64,000 bases of DNA from Labilithrix sp. (GTDB lineage Bacteria; Myxococcota_A; Polyangia; Polyangiales; Polyangiaceae). The first letter of the stretch is position 1. Each line of letters begins with the position of its first letter. Shown here piece after piece: positions 38,589 through 46,835 of the stretch. The notes beneath the pieces were generated by a model, which saw nothing but the letters and a program-made list of their open reading frames with translations, searched no databases and had not been told where the DNA came from. A program made the translations under genes and the position numbers. The stretch lies in contig JAHBWD010000007.1 of assembly GCA_019637175.1 (NCBI GenBank), forward strand, positions 124,001 through 188,000. Reading direction: 5' to 3'.

Positions 38589-39358
38589 GGTTGCGCCGAT
38601 CTCGCGCGGCTCTTCGCGTCGGCGATCTCGGCCGCGATCGCGCGCGCCATCGCGAGGCGATCGTCGGCGTCGCGGATCGGCCGGCCGACGACGACCCAGT
38701 CGGCGCCGCTCGCGATCGCCTCGCCCGGCGTCGCGACGCGCTTCTGATCGCCCCACTTCTCCGCCGACTTCGGACGAACACCCGGCGTCACGAGCACGGC
38801 CTCCGCGCCGAGCGCTTCGCGCAGCGCGCCCACCTCCGCGGGAGAGCAGACGAACCAGCGCACGCCCTCCTCGAACGCGACCTTCGCGAGGCGCGTCGCC
38901 GCCTCCGCGGGGGAGCCCGCGATCCCGACGTCGCCGAGATCGCGCGCGTCGAGCGACGTGAGGATCGTGACCGCGCACACGTCGAGCCCCGCGCCGTCGC
39001 GCTTCGCGCGCTCGACCGCGCGGCGCAACATCGCGCGCCCGCCGCTCGCGTGCACCGTCACGATGCGCGCGCCGAGCTTGCCGGCCTGCGCGACTGCGCG
39101 CTCGACCGTCTCGGGGATGTCGTGCAGCTTGAGATCGAGGAAGACGGGCAAGCCGACCTCTCGTCCCAGCGCGACGATCTCCGGCCCCGCGCCCACGAAG
39201 AGCTCGAGGCCGACCTTCACCATGCCGATCGCGGGCGCCACGACGCCGGCGGCCTCGCGGGCCTCCGCGACGGTCGCGAAATCGAGCGCGAACGCTATCG
39301 GAGAGCGAGCCTTGCTCAGAGACACGAGCAGAGCGGGTCGCCCGCCTGACACGTGCAC
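38585..39358 (-). CDS. pyrF: Orotidine 5'-phosphate decarboxylase
   Basis: A 257-residue TIM-barrel enzyme that decarboxylates OMP to UMP, the last step of pyrimidine synthesis. The catalytic DLKLHDIPETV segment (about residue 74) has the required Lys and Asp pair, and LVTPGVRP (about 190) and SGADWVVVGRPI (about 215) form the phosphate-binding site. The start is uncertain: GTG 39358 extends into the upstream gene by 43 bases, while GTG 39325 (SLSKARSPIAFALDFA) would give a more usual length. It is followed by the methyltransferase with a 4-base overlap. Cytoplasmic. Confidence 0.93.
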   Translation of the reverse strand: MHVSGGRPALLVSLSKARSPIAFALDFATVAEAREAAGVVAPAIGMVKVGLELFVGAGPEIVALGREVGLPVFLDLKLHDIPETVERAVAQAGKLGARIVTVHASGGRAMLRRAVERAKRDGAGLDVCAVTILTSLDARDLGDVGIAGSPAEAATRLAKVAFEEGVRWFVCSPAEVGALREALGAEAVLVTPGVRPKSAEKWGDQKRVATPGEAIASGADWVVVGRPIRDADDRLAMARAIAAEIADAKSRARSAQP

Positions 39359-40092
39359 GCCGGGCGAGGGGTCGCGGGACGCGAAGCGCCGCTCGGCGTT
39401 CCGCCGCCACGGCTCTGGACGGCGGCGATGTTCGCCTGCGTCTTCTTCGACTCGGCCTGCGCCGCGGCGAGCTTCGCTTGCGCGGCGAGCTTCGCCGCTT
39501 CGGTCGTCGCGCTCTGCGCTTCGGCCTGCGCGAGCTGGATCGCCTCGTTCTGCGCCCTGAGATCCGCCATCAGCTTGTCGAGCTGCGCCTTCTGCTCGGC
39601 GATCTCCTTGTCTTTGAGGGCCTGGATGCGCGCCGACTCCTGTGCGCTGCGATAGAAGGCGAAGCCTCCGCCCGCGCCGCCGAGGATGAGGAGCGCGCCG
39701 ATGCCGAGCGCGATGTACGTGAGCTGCTTCTTCTTCTTGTCTTGCGACAGCGCGGCGAGCTGGCGCTCGTGCTCCTGCTGCTGCCCCATCGCGCGGAGGC
39801 GAGCTTGCTGCTCGGCCTCGTGCCGCGCCTTCTCGACCTCGCCCTGGCGGATCGCGTCGACGCGCGCTTGCTCCTCGCGGACGCGCTGCTCTTCCTGCCG
39901 GCGGCGCTCTTCTTCGCCGCGCATGCGCGCTTCTTCCGCCTCTCGGGCGCGGCGCTCGGCCTCCTGGCGAGCCTGGAGCTCGGCGGCTTCCTTGCGCTTT
40001 CGATCGTCGTCCTCTTGCTTGATGCGATCCTCCTCAAGGCTCATGAGCTCCTTGAGGGAGAAGAGAACCGAGCTCTCTTTCTGTTCCGCCAT
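39316..40092 (-). CDS. Coiled-coil protein with one transmembrane helix
   Basis: A 258-residue protein. Residues ~15-125 form a long charged coiled coil rich in Glu, Arg, Lys and Gln (EEDRIKQEDDDRKRKEAAEL, EEARMRGEEERRRQEEQRVR). A transmembrane helix follows (about residues 132-154, LTYIALGIGALLILGGAGGG). A second coiled coil lies outside (DKEIAEQKAQLDKLMADLRA), and the C-terminus is short and Cys-rich (CTCQAGDPLCSCL). The N-terminal coil is probably cytoplasmic, the C-terminal coil periplasmic. Start ATG 40092 is chosen over an upstream in-frame extension. Function unknown; the architecture suggests an envelope scaffold. Confidence 0.8.
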   Translation of the reverse strand: MAEQKESSVLFSLKELMSLEEDRIKQEDDDRKRKEAAELQARQEAERRAREAEEARMRGEEERRRQEEQRVREEQARVDAIRQGEVEKARHEAEQQARLRAMGQQQEHERQLAALSQDKKKKQLTYIALGIGALLILGGAGGGFAFYRSAQESARIQALKDKEIAEQKAQLDKLMADLRAQNEAIQLAQAEAQSATTEAAKLAAQAKLAAAQAESKKTQANIAAVQSRGGGTPSGASRPATPRPACTCQAGDPLCSCL

Positions 40093-40330
40093 GTCTAGAT
40101 CTCGGGGTAGCAGGGGTCGGGCGGCCGCGCGCACCGGCGGGGAGCCAGCGACGCGCCGTCCTCGAAAATCTACTCGGCGTGGGTCACCTTCGCAAACGGT
40201 ATTCAGGGGCTAGCCCCCTTGCCCGGTCATGAACGCGCGCGGCGAGCGGCCTTGGACCCGCGCGCCGGGGCCCACCTTGGATCTCGACACTCTTGCGCTC
40301 AGCCGTTGGGCCGTGGACGATGCGCCCCGC

Positions 40331-40546
40331 ATGGCTACGAACGTCAACGCGCACATCACGGGAACCGTTTGGAAGATCGAGGTCAAGGAGGGCGACTCGG
40401 TCTCCGAGGGTCAGACTTGCGTCATCCTCGAGTCGATGAAGATGGAGATGCCGGTCGAGGCCCCAGCCTCTGGAAAAGTCGAGAAGATCAGCTGCGCGGA
40501 GGGGCAGGCGGTCAACGAAGGCGACGTGCTCCTGACGATCGCGTAA
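40331..40546 (+). CDS. Biotinyl/lipoyl-domain protein (BCCP-like)
   Basis: A 71-residue stand-alone biotinyl domain. The attachment motif is ESMKMEMP, with Lys37 as biotin acceptor, set between symmetric strand segments (AHITGTVWKIEVKEGDSVSE and ASGKVEKISCAEGQAVNEGD). It is therefore probably the carrier of an acyl-CoA carboxylase or similar biotin enzyme; no carboxylase subunit is adjacent. ATG 40331 gives exactly one domain. The in-frame ATG 40229 would add 34 residues with no recognisable fold. Confidence 0.88.
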   Translation: MATNVNAHITGTVWKIEVKEGDSVSEGQTCVILESMKMEMPVEAPASGKVEKISCAEGQAVNEGDVLLTIA

Positions 40547-40556
40547 GATCTTCGGC

Positions 40557-40907
40557 GTGCGCTCGGGCATGAGGCGGCGAAAGGCGGCGTTCGCGGTGGG
40601 GGTGATCTGCCTCGGCGCGTCGGGGTTTTTCGCCTGCGCCCCCGACCGCGTTCTCGTCGGACCGGGCGGCGAGTGCTTCGTCGCGACCGACTGCGAGCCC
40701 GGGCTGGTCTGCGTGCCGCACCGCAACGGCTCGCGATCGTGCTCGGCGGATCTTTCGCAGGTGGAAGGGCGGCCTCCGCCGATGGGCCCGCAGGCCGACG
40801 CCGCGGCGCAAGACGCCGATCAAGACGGCGAGCCGCCCGACGACTCGGGCGCCCAAGACACGGGCGTCGACACGGCGGCCCCTCCCGTCGACGCCGGCGA
40901 CGGCTAG
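40557..40907 (+). CDS. Putative secreted lipoprotein, Asp/Ala-rich tail
   Basis: A 116-residue protein. The signal peptide (KAAFAVGVICLGASGFFAC) probably leads to lipidation at about residue 27. The mature part begins with a small Cys motif (GECFVATDCEPGLVCVPHRN), known from many myxobacterial surface proteins, followed by a long acidic tail (QADAAAQDADQDGEPPDDSG). Start is GTG 40557. Function unknown. Confidence 0.7.
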   Translation: MRSGMRRRKAAFAVGVICLGASGFFACAPDRVLVGPGGECFVATDCEPGLVCVPHRNGSRSCSADLSQVEGRPPPMGPQADAAAQDADQDGEPPDDSGAQDTGVDTAAPPVDAGDG

Positions 40908-40916
40908 CGCGTGGGG

Positions 40917-41046
40917 CCTGGCGGCCCCCTCATCGCTTCGCGATGAGCCTCCCCCGCCAGGTGCCGCTCGCACGGCGTGATTGGCCTTCGGCCAACGGCG
41001 CTGCGCGCCGCAGACACGCCTGACGCCGTCGCACGCTCGTCAGGCG
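40917..41046. repeat. Block of four consecutive hairpins between convergent genes
   Basis: Four perfect inverted repeats in 130 bases. (1) CCTGGCGG at 40917-40924 with CCGCCAGG at 40954-40961, enclosing an inner hairpin CTCATCGC/GCGATGAG with a TTC loop. (2) TTGGCC/GGCCAA, 40981-40995, loop TTC. (3) CGGCGC/GCGCCG, 40996-41010, loop TGC. (4) CGCCTGACG at 41017-41025 with CGTCAGGCG at 41038-41046. The block fills the space between the lipoprotein gene (ends 40907) and the MlaD-like gene (ends 41048). It may be a strong bidirectional terminator or an extragenic palindromic element. Confidence 0.7.
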
Positions 41047-41047
41047 C

Positions 41048-42070
41048 TCATTCGCGCCAGAGGAACTTCCACGGGTTGTGCTTGAGGTCGCGGACCATTT
41101 CCTGGACGTCGTCGTAGATGGCTTCGTCCATGACGAGGGCGCCGACGGTGCCGTTGCCCTTCTTGATGTGGCTCACGATCGCCTGGGCGTCGGCCGCCGT
41201 CGCGTTCGCGCGCGCCGCGAGCTGCGCGACGTCTTCGATCGTCTTCTTGAGCTTCGCCTGCTCCTCCTCGCCGCCGACGACCTTCGACGCGCGGTTGAGG
41301 TTCGCGAGCGCCTCGCGCGCGTCTTTCATCATCGGCCCGGTGTCCTTCTGGATCTCCGACGAGATGCGATCGACGTTGTCGATCGTGCGCGTGATCTTCG
41401 GGTTGTCGACGTAGGTCGTGCGCGCGTGCTGCGTCAGCGTGTTCGCCTCCGCCGAGAGCGACTCGAGGTTCGCCATCGTGCGGTTGATGCGCTCGCGGTT
41501 GTCGGTGAGGACCGTGTTGAGCCCCTTGAGCAGGCCCGCGGTGTTCGTCGCGATGTCGCTGATGAGCTCGCGGTTGTTGCGGATGCCCGTCATCGTCGTG
41601 TCGAGCAGCTCGTAGGCCTTGGCGAGGAAGAGGTCGAGGCGCGGCGGATCGATGCCCTTCACCACGGTGTTCTCGGCGAGCACCGGCTTCTGCGGTGACC
41701 CCGGCTCGATCGCGAGGAACTGCTCGCCGAGCACGCCCTGGGTCGTGACGTAGAAGTCGGCGTCTTCGTGGATCGCCTCCTTCACGCGCTGCTCGATCGA
41801 GAGCTTCGCGCGAACGAGCGTGCGGCGGTTCGTCTTCGGATCGACCTTGCCGCCCATGAAGGCGAGCTCGCTGACCTTGCCGACCTTCACGCCGGCGACG
41901 CGCACCGGCGCTCCCGACTGGAGGCCGCCCGGGTTGTCGAAGTCGACGTACACCGTGTACGTCTTTTCGAACGACAGCCCGCCCATGATGAGGACGAACG
42001 CGGCGAGGATCCCGAGCGACACGAGGATGAGGACGCCGACCTTGACCTCGATCGATTTCTCCTGGGCCAT
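41048..42070 (-). CDS. mlaD: MlaD-family (MCE domain) lipid-transport protein
   Basis: A 340-residue protein. One N-terminal transmembrane helix (about residues 10-31, VGVLILVSLGILAAFVLIMG) anchors an MCE domain (YVDFDNPGGLQSGAPVRVAG, VKVGKVSELAFMG, GVLGEQFLAIEPGS). A long helical C-terminal part follows (NNRELISDIATNTAGLLKGL), typical of MCE proteins that form periplasmic lipid channels. It lies 27 bases downstream of an MlaF-like ATPase on the same strand and belongs to a retrograde or anterograde phospholipid transporter. The gene symbol refers to the family. Confidence 0.9.
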   Translation of the reverse strand: MAQEKSIEVKVGVLILVSLGILAAFVLIMGGLSFEKTYTVYVDFDNPGGLQSGAPVRVAGVKVGKVSELAFMGGKVDPKTNRRTLVRAKLSIEQRVKEAIHEDADFYVTTQGVLGEQFLAIEPGSPQKPVLAENTVVKGIDPPRLDLFLAKAYELLDTTMTGIRNNRELISDIATNTAGLLKGLNTVLTDNRERINRTMANLESLSAEANTLTQHARTTYVDNPKITRTIDNVDRISSEIQKDTGPMMKDAREALANLNRASKVVGGEEEQAKLKKTIEDVAQLAARANATAADAQAIVSHIKKGNGTVGALVMDEAIYDDVQEMVRDLKHNPWKFLWRE

Positions 42071-42097
42071 CGGAGGGGAAGGCTAGAGGACTTTGGG

Positions 42098-42841
42098 TCA
42101 AAGCTCCATCGGTCCCGTCGCGCGACCGGTGATGAACTGCTGGACGACCCCGTCGGTCGTCGCCTTGAAGTCGGCCGGCGTGCCGAGCATGCGCACCTTG
42201 CCGCGATAGAGCATGACGATGCGGTCGGCGATGGTGAAGATGCTCGCGAGATCGTGGCTCACGACGATCGAGGTCACGCCGAGCTTGTCGGAGAGCTCGC
42301 GGATGAGCGCGTCGACGCGTCGCGCGCTCACAGGATCGAGCGAGGTCGTCGGCTCGTCGAAGAGCACGTACGAAGGATCGAGCGTGAGCGCCCGCGCGAT
42401 CGCGACGCGCTTGCGCATGCCGTCGCCGAGCTCGGGCGGGTAGCGATCGCCGAACTCCTGCATGTGGACGATCTCGAGGCGCTTGCGGGCTTCGGCGACC
42501 GACTCCTTGAAGCTCAGGTTCTTGTGCTTGCGCAGCGGCAGCGCGACGTTCTCGGCGCAGGTGAGCGAGTCGAAGAGCGTCGAGTGCTGGAAGACCATCG
42601 CGCACTTCTTCCGCACGGGCCCCATCTTCTCCTCGTCGAACTTCGAGACGTCTTGGCCGTCGAGCCAGATCTCTCCGCTGTCGGGATAGAGGAGGCCGAC
42701 GAGGTGCTTGATGAGGACGCTCTTGCCGACGCCCGACGCGCCGATGATGAAGAACACCTCGCCGGTCGGGACGTCGAACGACACGTCTTGGAGGACGGTC
42801 TTCGGTCCGAACGACTTGATGATGTTCTTGAACTGGATCAT
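42098..42841 (-). CDS. mlaF: ABC transporter ATPase, MlaF-like, with altered signature motif
   Basis: A 247-residue ATPase. Walker A GASGVGKSVLIKHL, Q-loop VFQHSTLFDS, Walker B YVLFDEPTTSLDP and the H-loop SHDLASI are present. The ABC signature, usually LSGGM/Q, reads LGDGMRKRVAIARA, so Ser becomes Gly and the first Gly becomes Asp. That motif contacts ATP across the dimer, so activity may be altered. The strength of the rest of the sequence indicates a functional family member. It is upstream of mlaD in a two-gene block; the permease genes lie 2-4 kb away on the same strand. Confidence 0.9.
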   Translation of the reverse strand: MIQFKNIIKSFGPKTVLQDVSFDVPTGEVFFIIGASGVGKSVLIKHLVGLLYPDSGEIWLDGQDVSKFDEEKMGPVRKKCAMVFQHSTLFDSLTCAENVALPLRKHKNLSFKESVAEARKRLEIVHMQEFGDRYPPELGDGMRKRVAIARALTLDPSYVLFDEPTTSLDPVSARRVDALIRELSDKLGVTSIVVSHDLASIFTIADRIVMLYRGKVRMLGTPADFKATTDGVVQQFITGRATGPMEL

Positions 42842-42957
42842 CCGCCGAGGTGCCCGGGATCCTACGTGATTGGCCGCGCGGCGTCTCGCGGCTCCGAGCT
42901 CAGCCGTACACGAAAGCGGAACGAAAGGAGGCGGAGGCGCATCTCCGTTCGTACACT

Positions 42958-43317
42958 ATGAGGATGCAACGACGCTCGTTCGCGATCGCGCTGCTGTCGT
43001 TCGCCGTCGCCGCGGGAGGCACCCTCGCGATCGGCGTCGCCGACGCGGAGGCGGCCGACACCTCGCTCAAAGACATGATGAAGAAGATGGGCGCGGTGGC
43101 CGCGGGCGACGACGCGAAGGCGCTCGCGCCGCTCTTCGTCGCGACGAAGGGCAAGTCGCGCGGCGACGCCGAGCTCGCCGGCTGGGACGCGATCGCCGAG
43201 AAGGGCCGCGTCGCGGCGGAGGCCGGCGATCTCGCGGGCGCGAAGGCGACGTGCGGCGAGTGTCACAAGGCGTACCGCGACAAGTTCAAGGCGAAGTACG
43301 GCTCGAAGGCGCCCTGA
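42958..43317 (+). CDS. Small periplasmic c-type cytochrome, cytochrome c'-like
   Basis: A 119-residue protein. A signal peptide (AIALLSFAVAAGGTLAIGVA) is followed by a helical domain with the single haem-binding motif CGECH near the C-terminus (C-x-x-C-H, about residues 102-106). A C-terminal haem site after a helical bundle is characteristic of class II cytochromes c (cytochrome c'). Start is ATG 42958; ATG 42964 is possible. It probably carries electrons or binds gas in the periplasm. It stands between two Mla blocks and opposite to them. Confidence 0.82.
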   Translation: MRMQRRSFAIALLSFAVAAGGTLAIGVADAEAADTSLKDMMKKMGAVAAGDDAKALAPLFVATKGKSRGDAELAGWDAIAEKGRVAAEAGDLAGAKATCGECHKAYRDKFKAKYGSKAP

Positions 43318-43327
43318 TCCCCCGGCG

Positions 43328-43930
43328 TCAGTCGTCTCCGCCGTTGACCTTCGCGTTCGCGAACGTGCCGCCCGCCCAGAACCGGCGACGCTCGCCGCTC
43401 GTCTCTTGCCACGTCGTGACGAAGACGCCGTCGGCGGTCTTTCCGTCGTAGCGCGTGAGCTTCACGACGCGCGCGTCGTCGCCGTTCGCGATCATCGTCT
43501 GCTTCAGGCACTCCGCCGTGAGGCCGCGGTCGGGCGCCTGGAAGTAGCCGAGGTGCGGCCCGAACTTCTCCTCGTACACCACGCCCACCTGCGGCGGCAT
43601 CGGGAGCACGAGGGAAGGCCCGAGCGCGCCGCCGACGGCGAGCAGCGTCCACTTGCGCTCCGAAGGATGAAGCGAGAGCTCGAAGCGGCGGAGCTGGAAG
43701 ACGTCGCCGCCGACCGATCCGAGGACCTTGTCGGTCGGCACGGAGGCGAGATCGGGCGTCTTGGTCCACGTGAACGCGTGCTCGAACTTCGCGTACCGAA
43801 CCTTGTCGTCTTCCTTGCACTCCGCGCGCGGTCCGGCGTCTTCGGCGACGGGAGGCGCGGTCGCGGCGCCGTCCTTCTTGCTGCATCCGGCGAGCAACCC
43901 GACGAAGAGGACCCACGGGACGCGTTTCAT
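43328..43930 (-). CDS. Putative lipoprotein, unknown function
   Basis: A 200-residue exported protein starting MKRVPWVLFVGLLAGC, a signal peptide with a clean lipobox LLAGC. The mature part has an acidic linker then strand-like segments (KFEHAFTWTKTPDLASVPTD, RRFELSLHPSERKWTLLAVG, RVVKLTRYDGKTADGVFVTT). No family recognised. ATG 43930 was preferred over ATG 44020, which has no signal peptide and overlaps the divergent gene. It is convergent with the cytochrome, 10 bases away. Confidence 0.75.
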   Translation of the reverse strand: MKRVPWVLFVGLLAGCSKKDGAATAPPVAEDAGPRAECKEDDKVRYAKFEHAFTWTKTPDLASVPTDKVLGSVGGDVFQLRRFELSLHPSERKWTLLAVGGALGPSLVLPMPPQVGVVYEEKFGPHLGYFQAPDRGLTAECLKQTMIANGDDARVVKLTRYDGKTADGVFVTTWQETSGERRRFWAGGTFANAKVNGGDD

Positions 43931-43977
43931 GGATCCTTTTACGGTGTAAGTTCGATCGATCTTCTCGCGGGAGTCGA

Positions 43978-44619
43978 ATGAATCCGACGTCTCGGATCGC
44001 GGTGCCGGTGTTCGCTTCATTGTGGCATCTCACGTCGCTCGGTGCGATCGCTGGCTCAGGATGCGCGTTTCGCGCACCGTTCTCTCGCGTCTGGGAGGCG
44101 TACGTTCGCTCGGTCCTTTCCGAGTTTGGGGCCGTGGAGGACCTGCTGGTGAGAGAGTTCGCATTCGATCAAGAGATCGCACACATGGTGCTCGAGGACT
44201 GGGACGAGCGCGACAAGCGACAATGGCCGGAGGACGAAGCGGAGCTCGACGTCTACATCAGCTCTTGTGGAGGGACGCCTACCCGCTCCGCCGCGAACGC
44301 GGGCGGCCGGATGCAGCTCGTGGCGTGGGCGGCGGGGCGGCAGTTTGCAATGCTGCTCGAGGCGGCGCTCCTTGCGGAGCTCTCCTCGATCGCCCACGAT
44401 GCGGGAGTTCGAGTCGCGCCAATCGAGCGGCTGCTCATGCATGCGCAACGTCTTGCCGGGTCCGCGTCTCCCTTTCGGGTGAACGATGCGCCGGCGATCC
44501 TACGTCAGGTGGCGCGTGAGTGGCTTCGTGAAGAGCCGTGGACGGTGCGTGACCATTCAGCGGAGGTCCGGGCGCGTCTTCGACAGTGGATGACTGAGCG
44601 CGAGAGCGCAGGCCAATAG
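43978..44619 (+). CDS. Hypothetical protein with atypical codon use
   Basis: A 213-residue protein without recognised family. Its central part is acidic and helical (AVEDLLVREFAFDQEIAHMV, RDKRQWPEDEAELDVYISSC) and the C-terminus is helical too (APAILRQVAREWLREEPW). Codon use is visibly less GC3-biased than in neighbouring genes, pointing to acquisition or fast evolution. The N-terminal ~30 residues are poorly constrained, so the true start could be further downstream. It is convergent with the following permease gene, 22 bases apart. Confidence 0.6.
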   Translation: MNPTSRIAVPVFASLWHLTSLGAIAGSGCAFRAPFSRVWEAYVRSVLSEFGAVEDLLVREFAFDQEIAHMVLEDWDERDKRQWPEDEAELDVYISSCGGTPTRSAANAGGRMQLVAWAAGRQFAMLLEAALLAELSSIAHDAGVRVAPIERLLMHAQRLAGSASPFRVNDAPAILRQVAREWLREEPWTVRDHSAEVRARLRQWMTERESAGQ

Positions 44620-44641
44620 GGACGAGTAGCGCGTTGCCTGC

Positions 44642-45496
44642 TCAACCCGGGAAGATCAAGAAGCCCGCGCCGGAGATGAAGAAGTTCAAGATGATGATCG
44701 CGAGCGACGTGTTCACCACGGCGCGGGTGGTGGCCCAGCCGACGCCCTCGGAGCCGCCGAAGGTCGAGAGGCCGCAGTAGCCGCTCACGATGGGGATCGC
44801 CGCGCCGTAGGCGACGCACTTGGCGAGGCCGATCGAGAGATCGCCGACGTCGACGAGCTGGATGTTGAAGAACGTGTGGAGCGGGACGTCGAACGCGAGG
44901 TACGCGGTGAGCGCGCCGGCGACGAAGGCGACCGTGCCCGACCAGACGATGAGCATCGTCGTCATGATCAGGCTCGCGAGGAAGCGCGGCTTGATGAGAA
45001 AGTCGATCGGATCGGCGGCGCACATGCGGAGCGCGTCGATCTGCTCGGTCACGACCATCGAGCCGATCTCGGCGGCGATGCCGGCGCCCACGCGCGTCGC
45101 CAGCATGAGCGCGCCGAGCGACGCGGCGAAGTCGCGCACGAGGAGCTCGAGGTACGTCGCCCCGAGGAGCGTGTGGTCGGGGACGACGCGCTTCGACTGG
45201 AGGCCCGCCTGATACACGAGGATCATCCCCATGAACCCCATCGTGATCGACATGAAGAAGACCGAGCGGTTGCCGATCTCGTACATCTGCTTGACGAGCG
45301 CGCCCTTCTCGCGACGGCCGCTCCACGTGTAATAGAGCGTGCGGACGAACACGGAGTAGAGCTCGCGCCCGCCGATCACGAGGTCCATCGCCGCGGCGCC
45401 GAGCAGGCCCACGGGGCCGAGCGGCGCGTAGGTCGGATCTCCGGCCCCGTCGAGGAGCTTGGGGTCCTGGTCGATCTGCGGGAGGGTGCCGCTCAT
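44642..45496 (-). CDS. mlaE: MlaE-family ABC transporter permease
   Basis: A 284-residue permease. The MlaE signature is visible: FMGMILVYQAGLQSKRVVPD, YLELLVRDFAASLGALMLAT, RVGAGIAAEIGSMVVTEQID, ALRMCAADPIDFLIKPRFLA, and FGGSEGVGWATTRAVVNTSL. Five to six hydrophobic helices are expected. It works with an MlaF-type ATPase and MlaD to move phospholipids between membranes. Only one base separates its start from the stop of a second MlaE gene upstream, so both are expressed together. Confidence 0.92.
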   Translation of the reverse strand: MSGTLPQIDQDPKLLDGAGDPTYAPLGPVGLLGAAAMDLVIGGRELYSVFVRTLYYTWSGRREKGALVKQMYEIGNRSVFFMSITMGFMGMILVYQAGLQSKRVVPDHTLLGATYLELLVRDFAASLGALMLATRVGAGIAAEIGSMVVTEQIDALRMCAADPIDFLIKPRFLASLIMTTMLIVWSGTVAFVAGALTAYLAFDVPLHTFFNIQLVDVGDLSIGLAKCVAYGAAIPIVSGYCGLSTFGGSEGVGWATTRAVVNTSLAIIILNFFISGAGFLIFPG

Positions 45497-45497
45497 C

Positions 45498-46319
45498 TCA
45501 GCCGAGGGCGAAGCTCGTGAGGTAGTCGACGACGAAGACGCCCGCGGCGCTCGCCATGACCGTGGAGTTGACCGCGCGGCCGACGCCGGGCGCGCCGCCC
45601 TTCGTCGCGAGGCCGAAGTGGCAGCTCGCGAGGCCGATCACCAGGCCGAAGACGACGCTCTTGAAGAGGCCGTCGGCGACGTCTTTGAAGCCGAGGAGGC
45701 CTCCGGTGAGGCCGTTGTAGAACGTCGTGGGGCTGACGCCGAGGAGCGCGTCGCCGGTGTACGCCGCGCCGAAGAGCGCGAGCGCGTCGGCGAAGAGCGT
45801 CATCATGAAGAGCGTGCTCACGATCGAGATGAAGCGCGGCGCGATGAGGAAGCTGATGGGATCGATCGCCAGCACGCGGAGCGCGTCGAGCTGCTCGGTG
45901 ACGACCATCGTGCCCAGCTCGGCGGTGTTGTTGGCGCCGACGCGCCCCGAGATCATGAGCGCCGTCAGCAGGGGAGCGACCTCGCGGAGCGTGCCGAAGC
46001 CCGCGCCCCAGCCGAGCAGGCCCTCGGCGCCGTAGCGCTTCACGAGCGTCGCCGCCTGGATGACCATGATCGCGCCGGTGAAGAGCGCCGTCACGGCGAC
46101 GATGGGCAGCGACTTGACGCCCATCTTGTAGAGGTTCTTCACGAGCTCGCGTCCGTCGACGCGCGGCGGGATCATGCGCGCGAGGATGCGCACGAGGAGG
46201 ATCGTCATGCCGCCGGCCGTCTCGGCGATCTCGAGGAACGAGCTGCCGATCGCGCCGAGCGTCGCGCCGATCGCGCTCGGTTGCGCGCTGTTCGAGGTCG
46301 CCTGGGTTTGCGCCGCCAT
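45498..46319 (-). CDS. MlaE-family ABC transporter permease (second copy)
   Basis: A 273-residue permease paralogous to the gene at 44642. Signature segments are ALFTGAIMVIQAATLVKRYG, LREVAPLLTALMISGRVGAN, NTAELGTMVVTEQLDALRVL, AIDPISFLIAPRFIS and ATKGGAPGVGRAVNSTVMAS. The N-terminal ~30 residues are soluble. ATG 46319 was chosen; an upstream TTG at 46331 is also in frame. Two different MlaE copies in tandem suggest a heterodimeric permease, or two transporters sharing one transcript. Confidence 0.9.
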   Translation of the reverse strand: MAAQTQATSNSAQPSAIGATLGAIGSSFLEIAETAGGMTILLVRILARMIPPRVDGRELVKNLYKMGVKSLPIVAVTALFTGAIMVIQAATLVKRYGAEGLLGWGAGFGTLREVAPLLTALMISGRVGANNTAELGTMVVTEQLDALRVLAIDPISFLIAPRFISIVSTLFMMTLFADALALFGAAYTGDALLGVSPTTFYNGLTGGLLGFKDVADGLFKSVVFGLVIGLASCHFGLATKGGAPGVGRAVNSTVMASAAGVFVVDYLTSFALG

Positions 46320-46340
46320 GCGGGGCCGCAACTATAGCGG

Positions 46341-46712
46341 TCAGTCCATCGGCAGGTCGAGCGCCCACGCGAGCGTGAGGACGACCAACGCGTTGGCGAT
46401 CATGATCGCCGTGACCCACGCGAGCCCGAGCGCGAAGCCGACCGGGCTCCATTTCCAGGGCGGCCAGAGCGCGCGCGACCGCGTGCGGAAGAAGTGGAAC
46501 CACACCGCGAAGAGGCCGACGATCGGCGCGCCGAGCAGCGCGAGGCCGATGACGGCGTTGTCGCGGCTCGGCGGCGGCCACGCCCGCTCGAGGCGCTCCT
46601 CGTCGAGGCGCCGCTCGTCGAAGCGGACGGCGAGCGCGCTGCCCGTGATGAGCACGACGATCGACACGACGAGGATGATGACCTTGTACGGGCTCTCCTC
46701 CGGCGTGACCAT
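46341..46712 (-). CDS. Small membrane protein, unknown
   Basis: A 123-residue protein with three hydrophobic helices (about residues 10-29 VIILVVSIVVLITGSALAV, 52-72 NAVIGLALLGAPIVGLFAVW and 92-115 VGFALGLAWVTAIMIANALV). Family unknown. It lies 21 bases upstream of the MlaE genes on the same strand, so it may be an accessory of that transporter. Its start ATG 46712 is the only one that includes the first helix. Confidence 0.65.
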   Translation of the reverse strand: MVTPEESPYKVIILVVSIVVLITGSALAVRFDERRLDEERLERAWPPPSRDNAVIGLALLGAPIVGLFAVWFHFFRTRSRALWPPWKWSPVGFALGLAWVTAIMIANALVVLTLAWALDLPMD

Positions 46713-46730
46713 CGCGCCGAGAGGCTACAC

Positions 46731-46763
46731 TGGCCCGGGCCACCCCTAGAAGTGGCCCGGCCA
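46731..46763. promoter_or_regulatory. Inverted repeat in divergent intergenic region
   Basis: TGGCCCGGGCCAC at 46731-46743 and GTGGCCCGGCCA at 46752-46763 are complementary except for one extra C. It sits between the divergent membrane protein gene and the nuclease-like gene, 18 bases upstream of the former's start. An operator is plausible; a hairpin is possible. Confidence 0.45.
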
Positions 46764-46835
46764 GGGCCCGGGTCGGCCAAACCACGAGAATGACTCGGGC
46801 GAGACCGCGGCATCTCGCTTGCTCCTCTCGGACGC

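Noticed and set aside
40229..40330. An N-terminal extension of the biotinyl-domain protein
   Set aside because: The 34 residues have no fold or conservation cue; ATG 40331 starts exactly at the domain.
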